Source: Pseudonocardiales bacterium (GTDB lineage Bacteria; Actinomycetota; Actinomycetes; Mycobacteriales; Pseudonocardiaceae). Taken from it: a stretch of DNA of 64,000 nucleotides. The DNA is taken from positions 1 to 64,000 of the forward strand of contig JAFAPC010000191.1 in assembly GCA_019247305.1 (NCBI GenBank). Reading direction: 5' to 3'. The translations under genes and the position numbers were made by a program. This document shows positions 7,090 to 15,989 of this stretch, one piece after another; the first letter of the stretch is position 1; each line of letters opens with the position of its first letter. Under the pieces are notes generated by a model that saw nothing but the letters and a program-made list of their open reading frames with translations, searched no databases and was not told where the DNA came from.

Positions 7090-8157
7090 CTAGGTGCCGA
7101 GGATGGTGCCCGAACGGCCATCTCCGTCAGACCTGACCGGCCTGATGCGGACGCCCCCCGCAACCGGAGCATACCGGGGCGGCCACTTACCGTTGCTGGA
7201 CGAGGCGTCGCTGCGGTGCGGACCGGCGCTGTGGCCGGGGAACGGAAGGACGGCGACCGTGACGTTGTCGTGGCCACCACAGTGCAACGCGATCTTGACG
7301 AGCCAGCGGGCCGCCTCCAAGGGGGCTTCGAGCGCATCGCTGGGAAGCACCGCCGAGAGCTCCTCGACGGTGTCGAAATAGTTCCACAGCCCATCGGTGC
7401 AGACCACGACCACACCGGGCCCATCCGGGGTGATGGTGCGGACGTGGGGCTTGAGCTGATCGGCGTCCTCACCGAGACCGAGCCACGCGGTGATGGCGTG
7501 CGCGCGCCGGTCAGCGGCCGCCTGGGCTGGACTGAGTCGTCCGGCCGCTAACGCCTGGGCCAGCCAGGAGTCGTCCCTGGTGAGCCGAGTCGGCGCCGAG
7601 TCGGCGGATGCCAGGGGCATCCAGTAAGCCCGGCTGTCTCCCACCCAGCCCACCGTGACCTCCTCGCCGGTGACAATAGCGGAGACGAACGTGCAGGCCG
7701 GGGCTCTGCGATCGGCCTGAGCGGAATCGGCCTGACCGACATCGGCCAGCGCAGTAACCGCTTGGTCCGCTGCGCGGATAGCCGCCAGCGTCGCGGCGAC
7801 CGGACCGTCCTCAGCGCGCAGGGCGGCGACCAGCGTCGCGGCGGCAACCTCCGCGGCGGTCTCGGAGGCCTCATCGGGACGAGCGGATGAGGACACACCG
7901 TCGCAGACGATCGCCACCGCGGCGCCACCCTGCGCTAACCCCGGGTTGGCGCGACGGCCGGGACCCACCTCGCGCAGCGCTAAGGCGTCTTCGTTGCGGT
8001 GGCGCCGCCGACCCCGATCGCTGACCCCCGCCGCGACCCCGACGTCGAGCTCGACCCGATCCCGCCGCCGGTCGGCCACCCAGGCACCGCATTGCTCGCA
8101 GTACCGGTCCTGCGGGCCCACCGCTTCGGCGCACTGACGACACAACTGGCCGGGCAT
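7090..8157 (-). CDS. PP2C-family Ser/Thr phosphatase with N-terminal zinc ribbon
   Basis: A 355-residue cytosolic protein. Residues about 5-22 form a zinc ribbon (CRQCAEAVGPQDRYCEQCG). The PP2C catalytic domain follows: RHRNEDALA, VAIVCDGVSSSARPDEAS (metal-binding Asp), GWVGDSRAYW (metal Asp), VVVVCTDGLWNYFD (Asp) and GGHDNVTVAVLPF. ATG at 8157 comes four bases after the stop of the solute-binding lipoprotein, so the ORF-track N-terminus (from 8442) is a shadow of that gene. Being in the PknG operon, it is the natural antagonist of that kinase; the pairing is inference from context. The C-terminal 50 residues are Arg/Gly/Ser rich and probably disordered. Confidence 0.92.
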   Translation of the reverse strand: MPGQLCRQCAEAVGPQDRYCEQCGAWVADRRRDRVELDVGVAAGVSDRGRRRHRNEDALALREVGPGRRANPGLAQGGAAVAIVCDGVSSSARPDEASETAAEVAAATLVAALRAEDGPVAATLAAIRAADQAVTALADVGQADSAQADRRAPACTFVSAIVTGEEVTVGWVGDSRAYWMPLASADSAPTRLTRDDSWLAQALAAGRLSPAQAAADRRAHAITAWLGLGEDADQLKPHVRTITPDGPGVVVVCTDGLWNYFDTVEELSAVLPSDALEAPLEAARWLVKIALHCGGHDNVTVAVLPFPGHSAGPHRSDASSSNGKWPPRYAPVAGGVRIRPVRSDGDGRSGTILGT

Positions 8158-8161
8158 CGGG

Positions 8162-9430
8162 TCAGCCGCCCGTGACGGTAGCATTGAGGAAGTTCCGCAG
8201 CGCTTCCACTGCCGCCTCCAAATCTTGATTGCCGGTATAGGCACCGTAGACCTGCTGCTGCATCTCCGCGCTGATCGCGGCCCACTCCGGGGTGACCGGC
8301 CGTGGCTTGGCGCTCGGCAACACCGTGGCCAGCAGGGCCACCATCGGATCAGCCACCAAGTCGTGGTACGCCACCTTGAGCGTCGGAGCCAGCGAGTGCC
8401 GCTGGGCCAGCCCCAGTTGCACATCCCGGGAGGTCGCGACAAACCTGACGAACTCGGTGGCCGCAGGGATGTTACCCGAGGATGCGCTCACGGCGAGGTT
8501 GTGGCCACCGAGCGCAGTAATCGAGCGATGACCGGTGAATGCCGGCAGCGGCGCGATGCCGAGCTTCCCGACGACCTGACTATCCGGGTCCCCGCCGTTC
8601 ATCTGCTGGTAGGCATACGGCCAGGAGCGCATGAAGACCGCGCCGCCCGCCTGGAAAGTCTTGCGGGCCTCTTCTTCGTCCATCGTGTTGAACCCGGGTG
8701 CGTATACTCCCTCAAGGAACGCTGTGCGCATGAACGTGAGTGCCCGCACCGCCGGGTCGTGCTGGAAAAGCACCGACTGGCCATCGTGGCCGAAGACCTC
8801 ACCACCGAGGCCCCAGAAGTACTCCAGGTACTGGACCACCAGCCCCTCGTACTGCTTGCCGGCGGCGACGAACGGCGCGAGGCCGCTGCGCTCGCCGACC
8901 CGGCGGCCGATGTCGATCAGGTCCTCCCAGGTGGTCGGCGGCTGGCCCACCAGGTCTGATCGGTAGTAGAGGATCCCAGCGTCGGTGACTTGCGGCGCGG
9001 CCCACAGTGTCCCGTTCCAGACGGCGGCCTGCACCGGACCGGGCAATGAGACCCGCTCAATCTCGGGGCGCAAATCTCGCAGGTCCACTAGCCAGCCGCG
9101 CTGAGCGAACTGCGGGATCCAGACCACGTCGAGAGTGAGGATGTCGAGGTTCTTTAAGCCGGCGTTGAGCTCCAACTCCAGTATCCGACGCAGATCGTTG
9201 GAGGACGGCGGCAGGGGCTCCACCCGCACCTTTGGTCCATCCGGATGCAGTCTCGCCCATTGCGCCACCACGTCCAAGGCGGTATCCCGGTCCGCCGGGC
9301 CGATCCCGCCGGTGGCCCATACCAGCTCTGCCCTCGACCCGGAGTGGGTGGCATCCGCACAGCCAGCGGTGGCCAGCACCACGGCCGCGGCCAGCACTGC
9401 CCGTCGACTGAGCATTGCGTCGCTGCTCAT
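8162..9430 (-). CDS. Extracellular solute-binding lipoprotein (ABC sugar-type)
   Basis: A 422-residue lipoprotein. The N-terminus has a twin-arginine-like SRRAVLAAAVVLATAGC with a lipobox ending at Cys 24. The mature part has the family 1 solute-binding pattern of carbohydrate-type binding proteins (VWATGGIGPADRD, LDILTLDVVWIPQFAQRGWL, YYRSDLVGQPPTTWEDLIDIG, AVFMRSWPYAYQQM). The start overlaps the pknG stop (ATGA), and no permease genes accompany it. It therefore probably serves as a sensor or chaperone for the PknG circuit rather than in transport. Ligand unknown; sugars are typical of the family. Confidence 0.88.
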   Translation of the reverse strand: MSSDAMLSRRAVLAAAVVLATAGCADATHSGSRAELVWATGGIGPADRDTALDVVAQWARLHPDGPKVRVEPLPPSSNDLRRILELELNAGLKNLDILTLDVVWIPQFAQRGWLVDLRDLRPEIERVSLPGPVQAAVWNGTLWAAPQVTDAGILYYRSDLVGQPPTTWEDLIDIGRRVGERSGLAPFVAAGKQYEGLVVQYLEYFWGLGGEVFGHDGQSVLFQHDPAVRALTFMRTAFLEGVYAPGFNTMDEEEARKTFQAGGAVFMRSWPYAYQQMNGGDPDSQVVGKLGIAPLPAFTGHRSITALGGHNLAVSASSGNIPAATEFVRFVATSRDVQLGLAQRHSLAPTLKVAYHDLVADPMVALLATVLPSAKPRPVTPEWAAISAEMQQQVYGAYTGNQDLEAAVEALRNFLNATVTGG

Positions 9431-11505
9431 GTCCAGCTCCGGTTGCGGCGGTCGTTGGCCTTATCGACGAAGGTGATCCGCTTCGCCCTGGTGGGGGCCA
9501 GCCGGGCGAGCTCGCGGTAGGCGAGCTCTAGCCGGTCCCGCACGCCGTGCTGGTTGAGCGGGTATTCGAACAGGGTGGCCGGAATCGGTGTGGGTGGCTC
9601 GGCTGGCCACGGTTGGTTGGCGTGCTGCCAGCACAACACGGTCTCGAGCACTTCCGCAATCGCCAGCTCGCGTTGCTGGTCGTCAAGCTTCAGGGTGAGC
9701 AGCTGCTCGGCGGCGGCGAAGAAGTCGGTGACTGGTGGCTGCCCGGCTGGGCATCCACGGGCCCGGGCCAGGATCGCACACAGCCGGGCCGTGTCGGCGT
9801 AGCGGGAGCTCTCCGGCACGGTCTCCAGCGCGGTGGCCGCGCTGGCAATGTTTCCGAGGGCGAACTGGGCCCGGGCCAGCCCAAACGCGGCGCTCACGTA
9901 CGACCGGTCGGTTTGCCACACGGTCGCGTAATGCCGTGCGGCCAGCTCGGCAACACCCTCGCGCTGCGCGCACAGCGCCAGCGCGAGCTTGGGCGCGGCC
10001 TCCCCCGGCAGCGCATCGAGCACCGCAGTGAAGCTGTGCTGGGCGGCCTCGAGGTCGTTGTCGACCAGCGACTTGAGTCCCCGGTACCAGTCGATCCGCC
10101 AGTCACCCGGCTGCTGAACAGCCAGCGCGTCGAGGTCGGCGCCGGTGTCGGGATGGCGCGGCTCGATCCGAACCCGCACCACCCGCAGCCGCGTCTCCAG
10201 CGAGGGGTCGGGTAACGCGGCGAGCACCCGCTCGGTCTCATCAGGACTCTCAGTGCTGATCGTGGCCAGGAGGCCGGCGTGTGGGTCGGCGGGATCGACC
10301 TGCGGGTCGGGCAGGGCCAGCGCCGCCGCAACCGGGTCCGGGTCCACGAGAAGGAAGGTGTCCGGCTCGGTCCCTACCACCCGCAGCTCCGGCCCGAACC
10401 GGACCGAGGCGGCGGGGAACGGCCGGCCCTCCCGCACCGCGCGGATCTCCCGCAACACCCCTTCCAGCTGCTCGGCCATATCCGCTGCGGAGGCGAATCG
10501 CTGGTGCGGATCGGGATTGGTCGCGCGGCGCAGCAGCCCAGCGAAGGACGGGTGGAGGGCTAGCAGCTCTACCTCGTCCGGATCCGGGATCGGTTCGTCG
10601 TCGGGGAACCCCGGGAACGGGAAGCTCAGCACAGCCATCATCCGCGCGATGGCGTACAGATCTGTCGCGACCGACGGACGACCGGATATCGTGATCTGCG
10701 GATCCATGTAGCCAGGCTTGCCCCAAAAGGTCTTATTGTCCTGATCGTCGATCCGGCGGACCGCGCCTAAGTCGATCAGCTTGACAACACCCGTGGAGTA
10801 GATCACGTTGTCCGTGGACACGTCGCAATAGAGCAGGCCGTGCTGCGTGTGCAGGTGCTCCAAGGCAGCCAGCACTTTTAGAGCAAACCCGCAGACGTGA
10901 TCCACCGGCAGGTAAGGATCGCTGTCCGGACGCTCCTGGGATAGCTGCCTGAGCGACTTGCCGGGCAGGTACTCCATCACGATGTAGTTGACATCACGCC
11001 CGGTGAGCGGGTGTGGATGCCGAACCACGTTGAACACGGTGACGATGTTCGGATGGCTGGCACCGGCAAGCGCCTTCAACTCGGCGACCGCAGCCTGGCG
11101 ACTATCTGGATCGTCGGGATCGATCAGACCCTTGAGCACCACCCGGCGGCGCAAGACCCGGCAATCCCACGCCCGATACACCCAGCCCAGCCCGCCATGG
11201 GCGATCGCGCCTTCCACCTCGAACTGGCCGTTGCCGACCAGATCTCCGGGCTGCAGCGGCGGCCGAAAGGAAAACCTGGTCCTACACTGCGGGCAAAAGC
11301 CCTCGACCCGACCAGGCCGGCCATTGCGGGCCCGACCCACCTTCTGACCGCACGTGGGATTCGGACAGAACCGCTTGCGCTCGGACACCTGTGGGTTCTC
11401 CAGCACCGGCGCTATCTGATCGCCGTTGGGTACCTCGGGCAGCGTGATCAGCGATGACCGGCGCAGGCCCCTGGTCACGACCTGCGAGGGCACCGGTCGG
11501 GTCAT
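9427..11505 (-). CDS. pknG: Serine/threonine protein kinase PknG
   Basis: A 692-residue soluble kinase. Residues 47-74 carry the rubredoxin-like metal site (FCPNPTCG ... FCPQC), followed by a kinase domain from about 92: glycine loop with AHGGLGWVY, Lys 125 in VVLKGL, catalytic Asp 228 in YCDVSTDNVI and DLG at 245-247. The C-terminal 300 residues are TPR-like (ARFALGNIASAATALE-type helices). This is the PknG order: disordered N-term, rubredoxin, kinase, TPR. In mycobacteria and corynebacteria PknG phosphorylates the FHA protein GarA/OdhI to control 2-oxoglutarate use in response to amino acids sensed by GlnX/GlnH, which are encoded directly upstream here. Its stop overlaps the lipoprotein start. 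Confidence 0.96.
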   Translation of the reverse strand: MTRPVPSQVVTRGLRRSSLITLPEVPNGDQIAPVLENPQVSERKRFCPNPTCGQKVGRARNGRPGRVEGFCPQCRTRFSFRPPLQPGDLVGNGQFEVEGAIAHGGLGWVYRAWDCRVLRRRVVLKGLIDPDDPDSRQAAVAELKALAGASHPNIVTVFNVVRHPHPLTGRDVNYIVMEYLPGKSLRQLSQERPDSDPYLPVDHVCGFALKVLAALEHLHTQHGLLYCDVSTDNVIYSTGVVKLIDLGAVRRIDDQDNKTFWGKPGYMDPQITISGRPSVATDLYAIARMMAVLSFPFPGFPDDEPIPDPDEVELLALHPSFAGLLRRATNPDPHQRFASAADMAEQLEGVLREIRAVREGRPFPAASVRFGPELRVVGTEPDTFLLVDPDPVAAALALPDPQVDPADPHAGLLATISTESPDETERVLAALPDPSLETRLRVVRVRIEPRHPDTGADLDALAVQQPGDWRIDWYRGLKSLVDNDLEAAQHSFTAVLDALPGEAAPKLALALCAQREGVAELAARHYATVWQTDRSYVSAAFGLARAQFALGNIASAATALETVPESSRYADTARLCAILARARGCPAGQPPVTDFFAAAEQLLTLKLDDQQRELAIAEVLETVLCWQHANQPWPAEPPTPIPATLFEYPLNQHGVRDRLELAYRELARLAPTRAKRITFVDKANDRRNRSWT

Positions 11506-11536
11506 GCCAGGTCCCCCGTCGGCTCGGCGACACTCG

Positions 11537-12535
11537 TCATGGCGTCAGTTCCTGGTACTGCGGTGTCGGCGGTGATGGTGGCGGGCCCAGCGGCGTCAGC
11601 CAGTGCTCGTAGCTGGCCCGCCACCGGCCGTCCTGAGCCCGACGCTCCAACACGGCATTGACGAACCGCACCAGGTCCGGCGTCTTTTTCTTGATCACCA
11701 CGCCGTAGGGCTCTGCGGTGAGCCGCAGGTTGACAACCTCGGTCTGGCGATCCTGTTTCACCATGCCAGCCAGCAGGGTGTCGTCGGCCCATACCGCATC
11801 GACCTCACCGAGTTGGAGCAGCATCAGGCATTCCGGCTGGGTGGTCGCGCCAACCAAGATCGGCTTCGATGGGGAGGCCAGGATTGTCGGCACCGATGTC
11901 GCGCCCTGGGCAGCGCAGACCCGCTTGCCCCGTAGATCGTCCAGGCCCTTGATGGTTGAACCGCGATTCACCAACACCTGCTGCGTCCCCTCGTAGTACA
12001 CGGTGCTGAAATCGACCAGCTCACGGCGCGGGCAGGTGATAGTCGCCGCGGCGACCACCAGGTCGACCTGGTCCGACCTTGCGATCTCGAATCGCGTGGC
12101 CTCGTGCACTGGTCGGAACACCACTCGCTCGGGGTTACCGAAGATTGCCCCGGCGATATCCCGCGCAACGTCGATGTCGAATCCCTTCAGCTGCAAGTCC
12201 ACGTCCCGGAAAGACATCGGATAGGTGTCCTCAAGGACGCCGACGGTCAGGTGACCTTGCTGCGCGATTCGGGCCATCGTGGACCCGGCGGGCATCTGAC
12301 CAGGTGCCGGCAGCGGGCCCTGCGGGCGCAGGCTGGCTCGGAGATTGTGCGGGGTGCAGTCCTCCGAGGTAGCTGGTGGCTGCGCGGGTGAGCTCTCCGC
12401 CGCCAGACGTACGGCGGTGATCGGCCTGGGGGTCGCCGTCCCCGGAACCGGGTGATCTGAGCACTGATCGCTGGCCGCCACGGTGAGCATCACGGCGACC
12501 AGTGCCCAGCAGGCGAGCGTGAAACGAGTACTCAT
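11537..12535 (-). CDS. glnH: Glutamate/aspartate-binding lipoprotein GlnH
   Basis: A 332-residue family 3 solute-binding protein. It has an N-terminal signal peptide (ACWALVAVMLTVAAS) with Cys 25 as possible lipid site. The binding domain is typical of amino-acid binders: GHLTVGVLEDTYPMSF, LKGFDIDVARDIAGAIFG, FEIARSDQVDLVVAAATIT, LVDFSTVYYEGTQQVLV and DLRGKRVCAAQG. It starts in an ATGA overlap with glnX and ends 31 bases before pknG. In the established mycobacterial system it binds Asp/Glu outside the membrane and signals through GlnX to PknG; no dedicated permease is present. Confidence in the role comes from the conserved glnX-glnH-pknG order. Confidence 0.94.
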   Translation of the reverse strand: MSTRFTLACWALVAVMLTVAASDQCSDHPVPGTATPRPITAVRLAAESSPAQPPATSEDCTPHNLRASLRPQGPLPAPGQMPAGSTMARIAQQGHLTVGVLEDTYPMSFRDVDLQLKGFDIDVARDIAGAIFGNPERVVFRPVHEATRFEIARSDQVDLVVAAATITCPRRELVDFSTVYYEGTQQVLVNRGSTIKGLDDLRGKRVCAAQGATSVPTILASPSKPILVGATTQPECLMLLQLGEVDAVWADDTLLAGMVKQDRQTEVVNLRLTAEPYGVVIKKKTPDLVRFVNAVLERRAQDGRWRASYEHWLTPLGPPPSPPTPQYQELTP

Positions 12536-13908
12536 CGGTACTCTTCTAGCCGCTGCTGCACGCCCAAGGCCACCCCAACCACCGCCCCGAGGGTTAACCC
12601 AACGGTGCCGATCGGGAGGCCGGTCAGTGAGCCACGAACGTGGTTCAGATCCTGGGTAAAGGCCCCGTGTTCGTACTCGATGGCAGTGGTGAGCGCTGCG
12701 GTGAGCCGGTCGAACGCCGCAGCCGCGCTGCCTTGATCGGGCTTCAGGGCAGCGTCAACCGCCTTGGTGTACTCGCCGTCGTCGTCCAGCTGCCGGACCT
12801 CCCGGTGTGCTCTCGCGTAACCGAGGGCGCCGTCAACCGCTGCCTGTACCCGCGCTTTGCCTTGCTCGTCGGTGGCGAATTGCCGGGCCGCGCCCAGTGC
12901 GCCGCCAGTCCCCTTGTTCCGTGCGAGCAGCTGCATCTGGGCGTCGAACTCCGGCTCGATGGCAGCAGCGTTGCGATCCACCAGCTCAAGGCTCTCTAAG
13001 GCGCGCGCCTGCAGCGCCGCGATCTGCGCCGGGGCCAGCCCGTCGGACACCGACCGGCTATGTCCGAGTGCGCTAGTCAGCGAGTTGGCCGAGGTCACCC
13101 CCGCGACCGTCCACCACCCCAGGCCGATGAGCACCGCCGCGCTGGCGAGGACCAAGCCGATGTTGCAGACTCGGTGCGTCCGCCGGAACAGGAAGACCTG
13201 TGCAAAGATCAGTCCGGCCAGACTCACCCCGCAGGAGACAAGCGCGACAATCGGAACCGACTCCGCCCGCCGGTAGGCGTCGTCGAGCCGCGCGGCCTGC
13301 CGTTGTTGCAGCTCCGCTGCCTCGGACAGGATCGAGCTCTGCATCAGCTCCGAGGCGTGCCGGAGGTAGGCCACCCCGACCGGGAAACCCTGCCGGTTGT
13401 TTGCCCGGGCCCGCTCGACCAAGCCGGTGTACGTCGGCAGCTGGGTGGTGATGTCAGCGATCCACTTGGCGGTCACCACCTCTCCCTCGGTTTGGGTGTC
13501 GGCCTGCGCCAGGTTCGCCGCCGCGGCGCGCAGGTCGCGTTGATAGCGGGTCAGGAGCTCGTTGGGTTCCACCCCACCGGACAAGTATCCAGCGGCCACC
13601 GTGGCATCCGCATCAGCCAGCGACCGGTACAGCGTGGTGACGTTGGCATTGAGCGGCTCGAGGTGCTCGGCGATGTCGCGAGTGGTGTTCACCCGGACGA
13701 TCGCGGCGTAGACCCCGACGACGCCGGCGAGCAGCACTCCGAGCACGAGGACGATCTGGGCCACCCGGAGTTTGCCGGGCGTGGTGTTCCAGTCGTCGTA
13801 GCGGATCCGACCCACCACCTGGCCAGTCGGCTTGATCTGGCCTGGCGGCGTCCGCCTGATCTCGATGGTCTGCAGGCTCGACTGCACGACAGGTCTCCAG
13901 TCCGTCAC
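12532..13908 (-). CDS. glnX: Membrane sensor GlnX
   Basis: A 458-residue membrane protein with GTG start at 13908 and a GGAGGG seven bases upstream. A cytoplasmic N-terminus of about 45 residues precedes the first membrane helix (IVLVLGVLLAGVVGVYAAI). A large mostly helical extracellular region (Ala/Gln/Arg-rich, four-helix-bundle like) follows. Two central helices (IVALVSCGVSLAGLIFAQVF and IGLVLASAAVLIGLGWW), a second helical ectodomain and a final helix near the C-terminus (IGTVGLTLGAVVGVALGV) complete it. This matches the GlnX topology with tandem helical sensor domains. It should transmit GlnH-ligand binding to PknG. First gene of the operon; the promoter must lie in the short interval before 13978 or within the MFS gene. 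Confidence 0.9.
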   Translation of the reverse strand: MTDWRPVVQSSLQTIEIRRTPPGQIKPTGQVVGRIRYDDWNTTPGKLRVAQIVLVLGVLLAGVVGVYAAIVRVNTTRDIAEHLEPLNANVTTLYRSLADADATVAAGYLSGGVEPNELLTRYQRDLRAAAANLAQADTQTEGEVVTAKWIADITTQLPTYTGLVERARANNRQGFPVGVAYLRHASELMQSSILSEAAELQQRQAARLDDAYRRAESVPIVALVSCGVSLAGLIFAQVFLFRRTHRVCNIGLVLASAAVLIGLGWWTVAGVTSANSLTSALGHSRSVSDGLAPAQIAALQARALESLELVDRNAAAIEPEFDAQMQLLARNKGTGGALGAARQFATDEQGKARVQAAVDGALGYARAHREVRQLDDDGEYTKAVDAALKPDQGSAAAAFDRLTAALTTAIEYEHGAFTQDLNHVRGSLTGLPIGTVGLTLGAVVGVALGVQQRLEEYR

Positions 13909-13977
13909 CGACCCTCCGCGGATCAGTAGAACTCCATCCCATCACCCTAGCGAGCGGACAGCTCTCATCGCGGGTAT

Positions 13978-15411
13978 TTAAACCCGGATCCGCAGTTCCA
14001 GCACGGCCACCAGCAGAGCCAGGCACACGAACCCGGTCGCGGTGAGCAGAGCCGCGGCGATCGCGTCCGGGTAGCCCGCACGCTGCGACAGCACGCCATA
14101 GAACACTGCGGCCAGCGTGGCCGTCCCGATCGCCGAGCCGATCCGCTGCCCGGTCTGCAGCGCTCCGGCCGCAGCCCCGCCCATCAGGGGTGGCACGCAC
14201 TCCAGGGTCAGCGTGACATTCGGCGAGATCACCGCGCCGCTCCCGATACCCGCCACGAGCAAGGGCAGCGCCGCCGCCCATTGCGCCGACGCTGCGGGTG
14301 CGCCGTGCAGCACCATGGCGCTGCCCACCAGCCCGATCGCGACACCACTGAGCCCCAGCACGGTCACCCAGCGGCCGTACTTGGTCACCAGCCGGCCGGC
14401 TATCGCAGCCGAGGTCGCCGATCCGAGCGCGAACGGCGTCACCGCGAGTCCGGACTGCAGCGGCGTATACCCCAGCCCGCGCTGGAAGTACAGCGCGAAC
14501 ACCAACCAGATCCCGCTGAAGCCGACGAAGTACACCAACCCCAGCGCGGCCCCCGCCGGGTAGCCGGGTGTGGCGGACAGCATGCGGGTGTCCAGCAACG
14601 GCGCCCGGCCGCGTCGCACCATCTCCTGCTCCCAGTGCAGGAACACCACCACCAGCATCGGCGCCACCGCGAACAGCCACCATAGCTGGCGCAGCCCACC
14701 GTCTTCGACCTGCACCAGCGGCAGCAGCAGGCACAGCACGCCGACCCCGAGCAGCACCGCGCCCACCACGTCGATCTGTGCTGCCGAGGCTGCCCGGCGC
14801 GGCGGGGACGGCAGCAGGCGCCAGGTCGCCAGCAGGGCGACCAGGCCGATCGGGACGTTGACGTAGAAGAGCCACCGCCAGCCCTCCTGCTCCCCCGCCG
14901 CGGTGAGGATGAAACCCCCGAGCACCGGTCCGACCGCCGTGGACAACCCGACCGTGGCGCCAAAGACACCGAAAGCCTTACCCCGCTCCGGGCCGTGGAA
15001 CAGCACCTGGATCAGGCCCGTATTCTGCGGGGTGAGCATCCCCGCGGTGACTCCCTGCAGCAGCCGGCCCGCGACCAGCAACTCCGCGCTGGGGGCCGCC
15101 CCGCAGAGCGCGCTGGTCACGACGAACCCGCTCAGCGCGACGAGGAACATCCGCCGCCGGCCCAGGGCGTCGCCCAGCCGCCCGCCCGCCACCAGCACCA
15201 GCCCGAAGGTGAGCGCGTAGCCGGACACCACCCACTGCACCTGCGCCACCGAGGCGCCCAGGCCCCGCTGAATGGAGGGCAGCGCAATGTTCACGATGCT
15301 GACGTCCAACAGAGTCATGAAACCCGCCATCTGGGTCACGGCGAGGGCTCGCCAGCGCTGAGGGTAAGCGATCAGGCTGGTGGTGGGGGCGTCCGGATGA
15401 ATGCTCATCAC
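13978..15411 (-). CDS. DHA2-family (EmrB/QacA) MFS drug exporter
   Basis: A 477-residue transporter with about 14 membrane segments. Motif D1 (MTLLDVSIVNIALPSIQ), motif A (GRLGDALGRRRMFL), motif B (GRLLQGVTAGMLTPQN) and motif C (GATVGLSTAVGPVLGG) are intact, and EQEGWRWLFYVNVPIG is the usual loop. These place it in the proton-driven 14-helix DHA2 group. It exports hydrophobic drugs or metabolites; the substrate is not predictable. It is divergent from the SRPBCC gene and lies just upstream of glnX on the same strand, separated by 69 bases. Confidence 0.93.
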   Translation of the reverse strand: MMSIHPDAPTTSLIAYPQRWRALAVTQMAGFMTLLDVSIVNIALPSIQRGLGASVAQVQWVVSGYALTFGLVLVAGGRLGDALGRRRMFLVALSGFVVTSALCGAAPSAELLVAGRLLQGVTAGMLTPQNTGLIQVLFHGPERGKAFGVFGATVGLSTAVGPVLGGFILTAAGEQEGWRWLFYVNVPIGLVALLATWRLLPSPPRRAASAAQIDVVGAVLLGVGVLCLLLPLVQVEDGGLRQLWWLFAVAPMLVVVFLHWEQEMVRRGRAPLLDTRMLSATPGYPAGAALGLVYFVGFSGIWLVFALYFQRGLGYTPLQSGLAVTPFALGSATSAAIAGRLVTKYGRWVTVLGLSGVAIGLVGSAMVLHGAPAASAQWAAALPLLVAGIGSGAVISPNVTLTLECVPPLMGGAAAGALQTGQRIGSAIGTATLAAVFYGVLSQRAGYPDAIAAALLTATGFVCLALLVAVLELRIRV

Positions 15412-15548
15412 CCTATCTTCAGTTCTCGATGCACGTTGCGCGTGCGATGCGGCAGCGTGGGCGGGGTGATGTTCCCCTCCAGCGATGCTGGGGCCGAGGA
15501 GGCACGCTTGGTCGGTTTCACCGGAACTGCAGGCGGGTATTCACAGCT

Positions 15549-15989
15549 GTGGCGGTCCTCAATGGGCGCATCGAGCGCCCACCCGACGTGGTGTGGGCGT
15601 TGCTGGAGGACGGGCATTCCTATGCCGACTGGGTCGTTGGCACCCGGCAGGTCCATGAGGTCGACGACACCTGGCCGGCAGTGGGCTCGCGCCTGCGCTT
15701 CACGGCCGGTTTCGGCCCGTTCACGGTCGAGGACATCACCACCGTCCGGCGGATCGAACCCAAGCGGTCGCTGGAGCTGGAGGCCCACGCGGGATGGTTG
15801 GGCAGCGCCCGGATCTGCTTTGACGTGCGCTCCTGGGGAGAGCACACCCTGGTCATCATCGACGAGCACCCGTTGAGCGGGTTGGGCGCCCGGTGGCACA
15901 ACGCGGTGCTGGAAGTTCTGTTCCGGTTCCGCAACCGCCGCATGCTGGAAAACCTGGACCACGCGGTCAAAAACCGAAGCCAGCGCTAG
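15549..15989 (+). CDS. SRPBCC (polyketide cyclase/START-like) family protein
   Basis: A 146-residue single-domain protein. The ORF track starts at 15429, but family similarity begins at the GTG at 15549 (VAVLNGRIERPPDVVWALL). The helix-grip fold is visible: first strand and helix with PPDVVWALLEDGHSYADWVVG, W/RLRF strands, the EDITTVRRIEPKRSLELEA segment and a long C-terminal helix (ALEVLFRFRNRRMLENLDHAV-like). Such proteins bind hydrophobic ligands; some are cyclases, many have no known function. It converges on and overlaps the flavoprotein gene by four bases. The product name is secure at fold level only. Confidence 0.8.
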   Translation: MAVLNGRIERPPDVVWALLEDGHSYADWVVGTRQVHEVDDTWPAVGSRLRFTAGFGPFTVEDITTVRRIEPKRSLELEAHAGWLGSARICFDVRSWGEHTLVIIDEHPLSGLGARWHNAVLEVLFRFRNRRMLENLDHAVKNRSQR

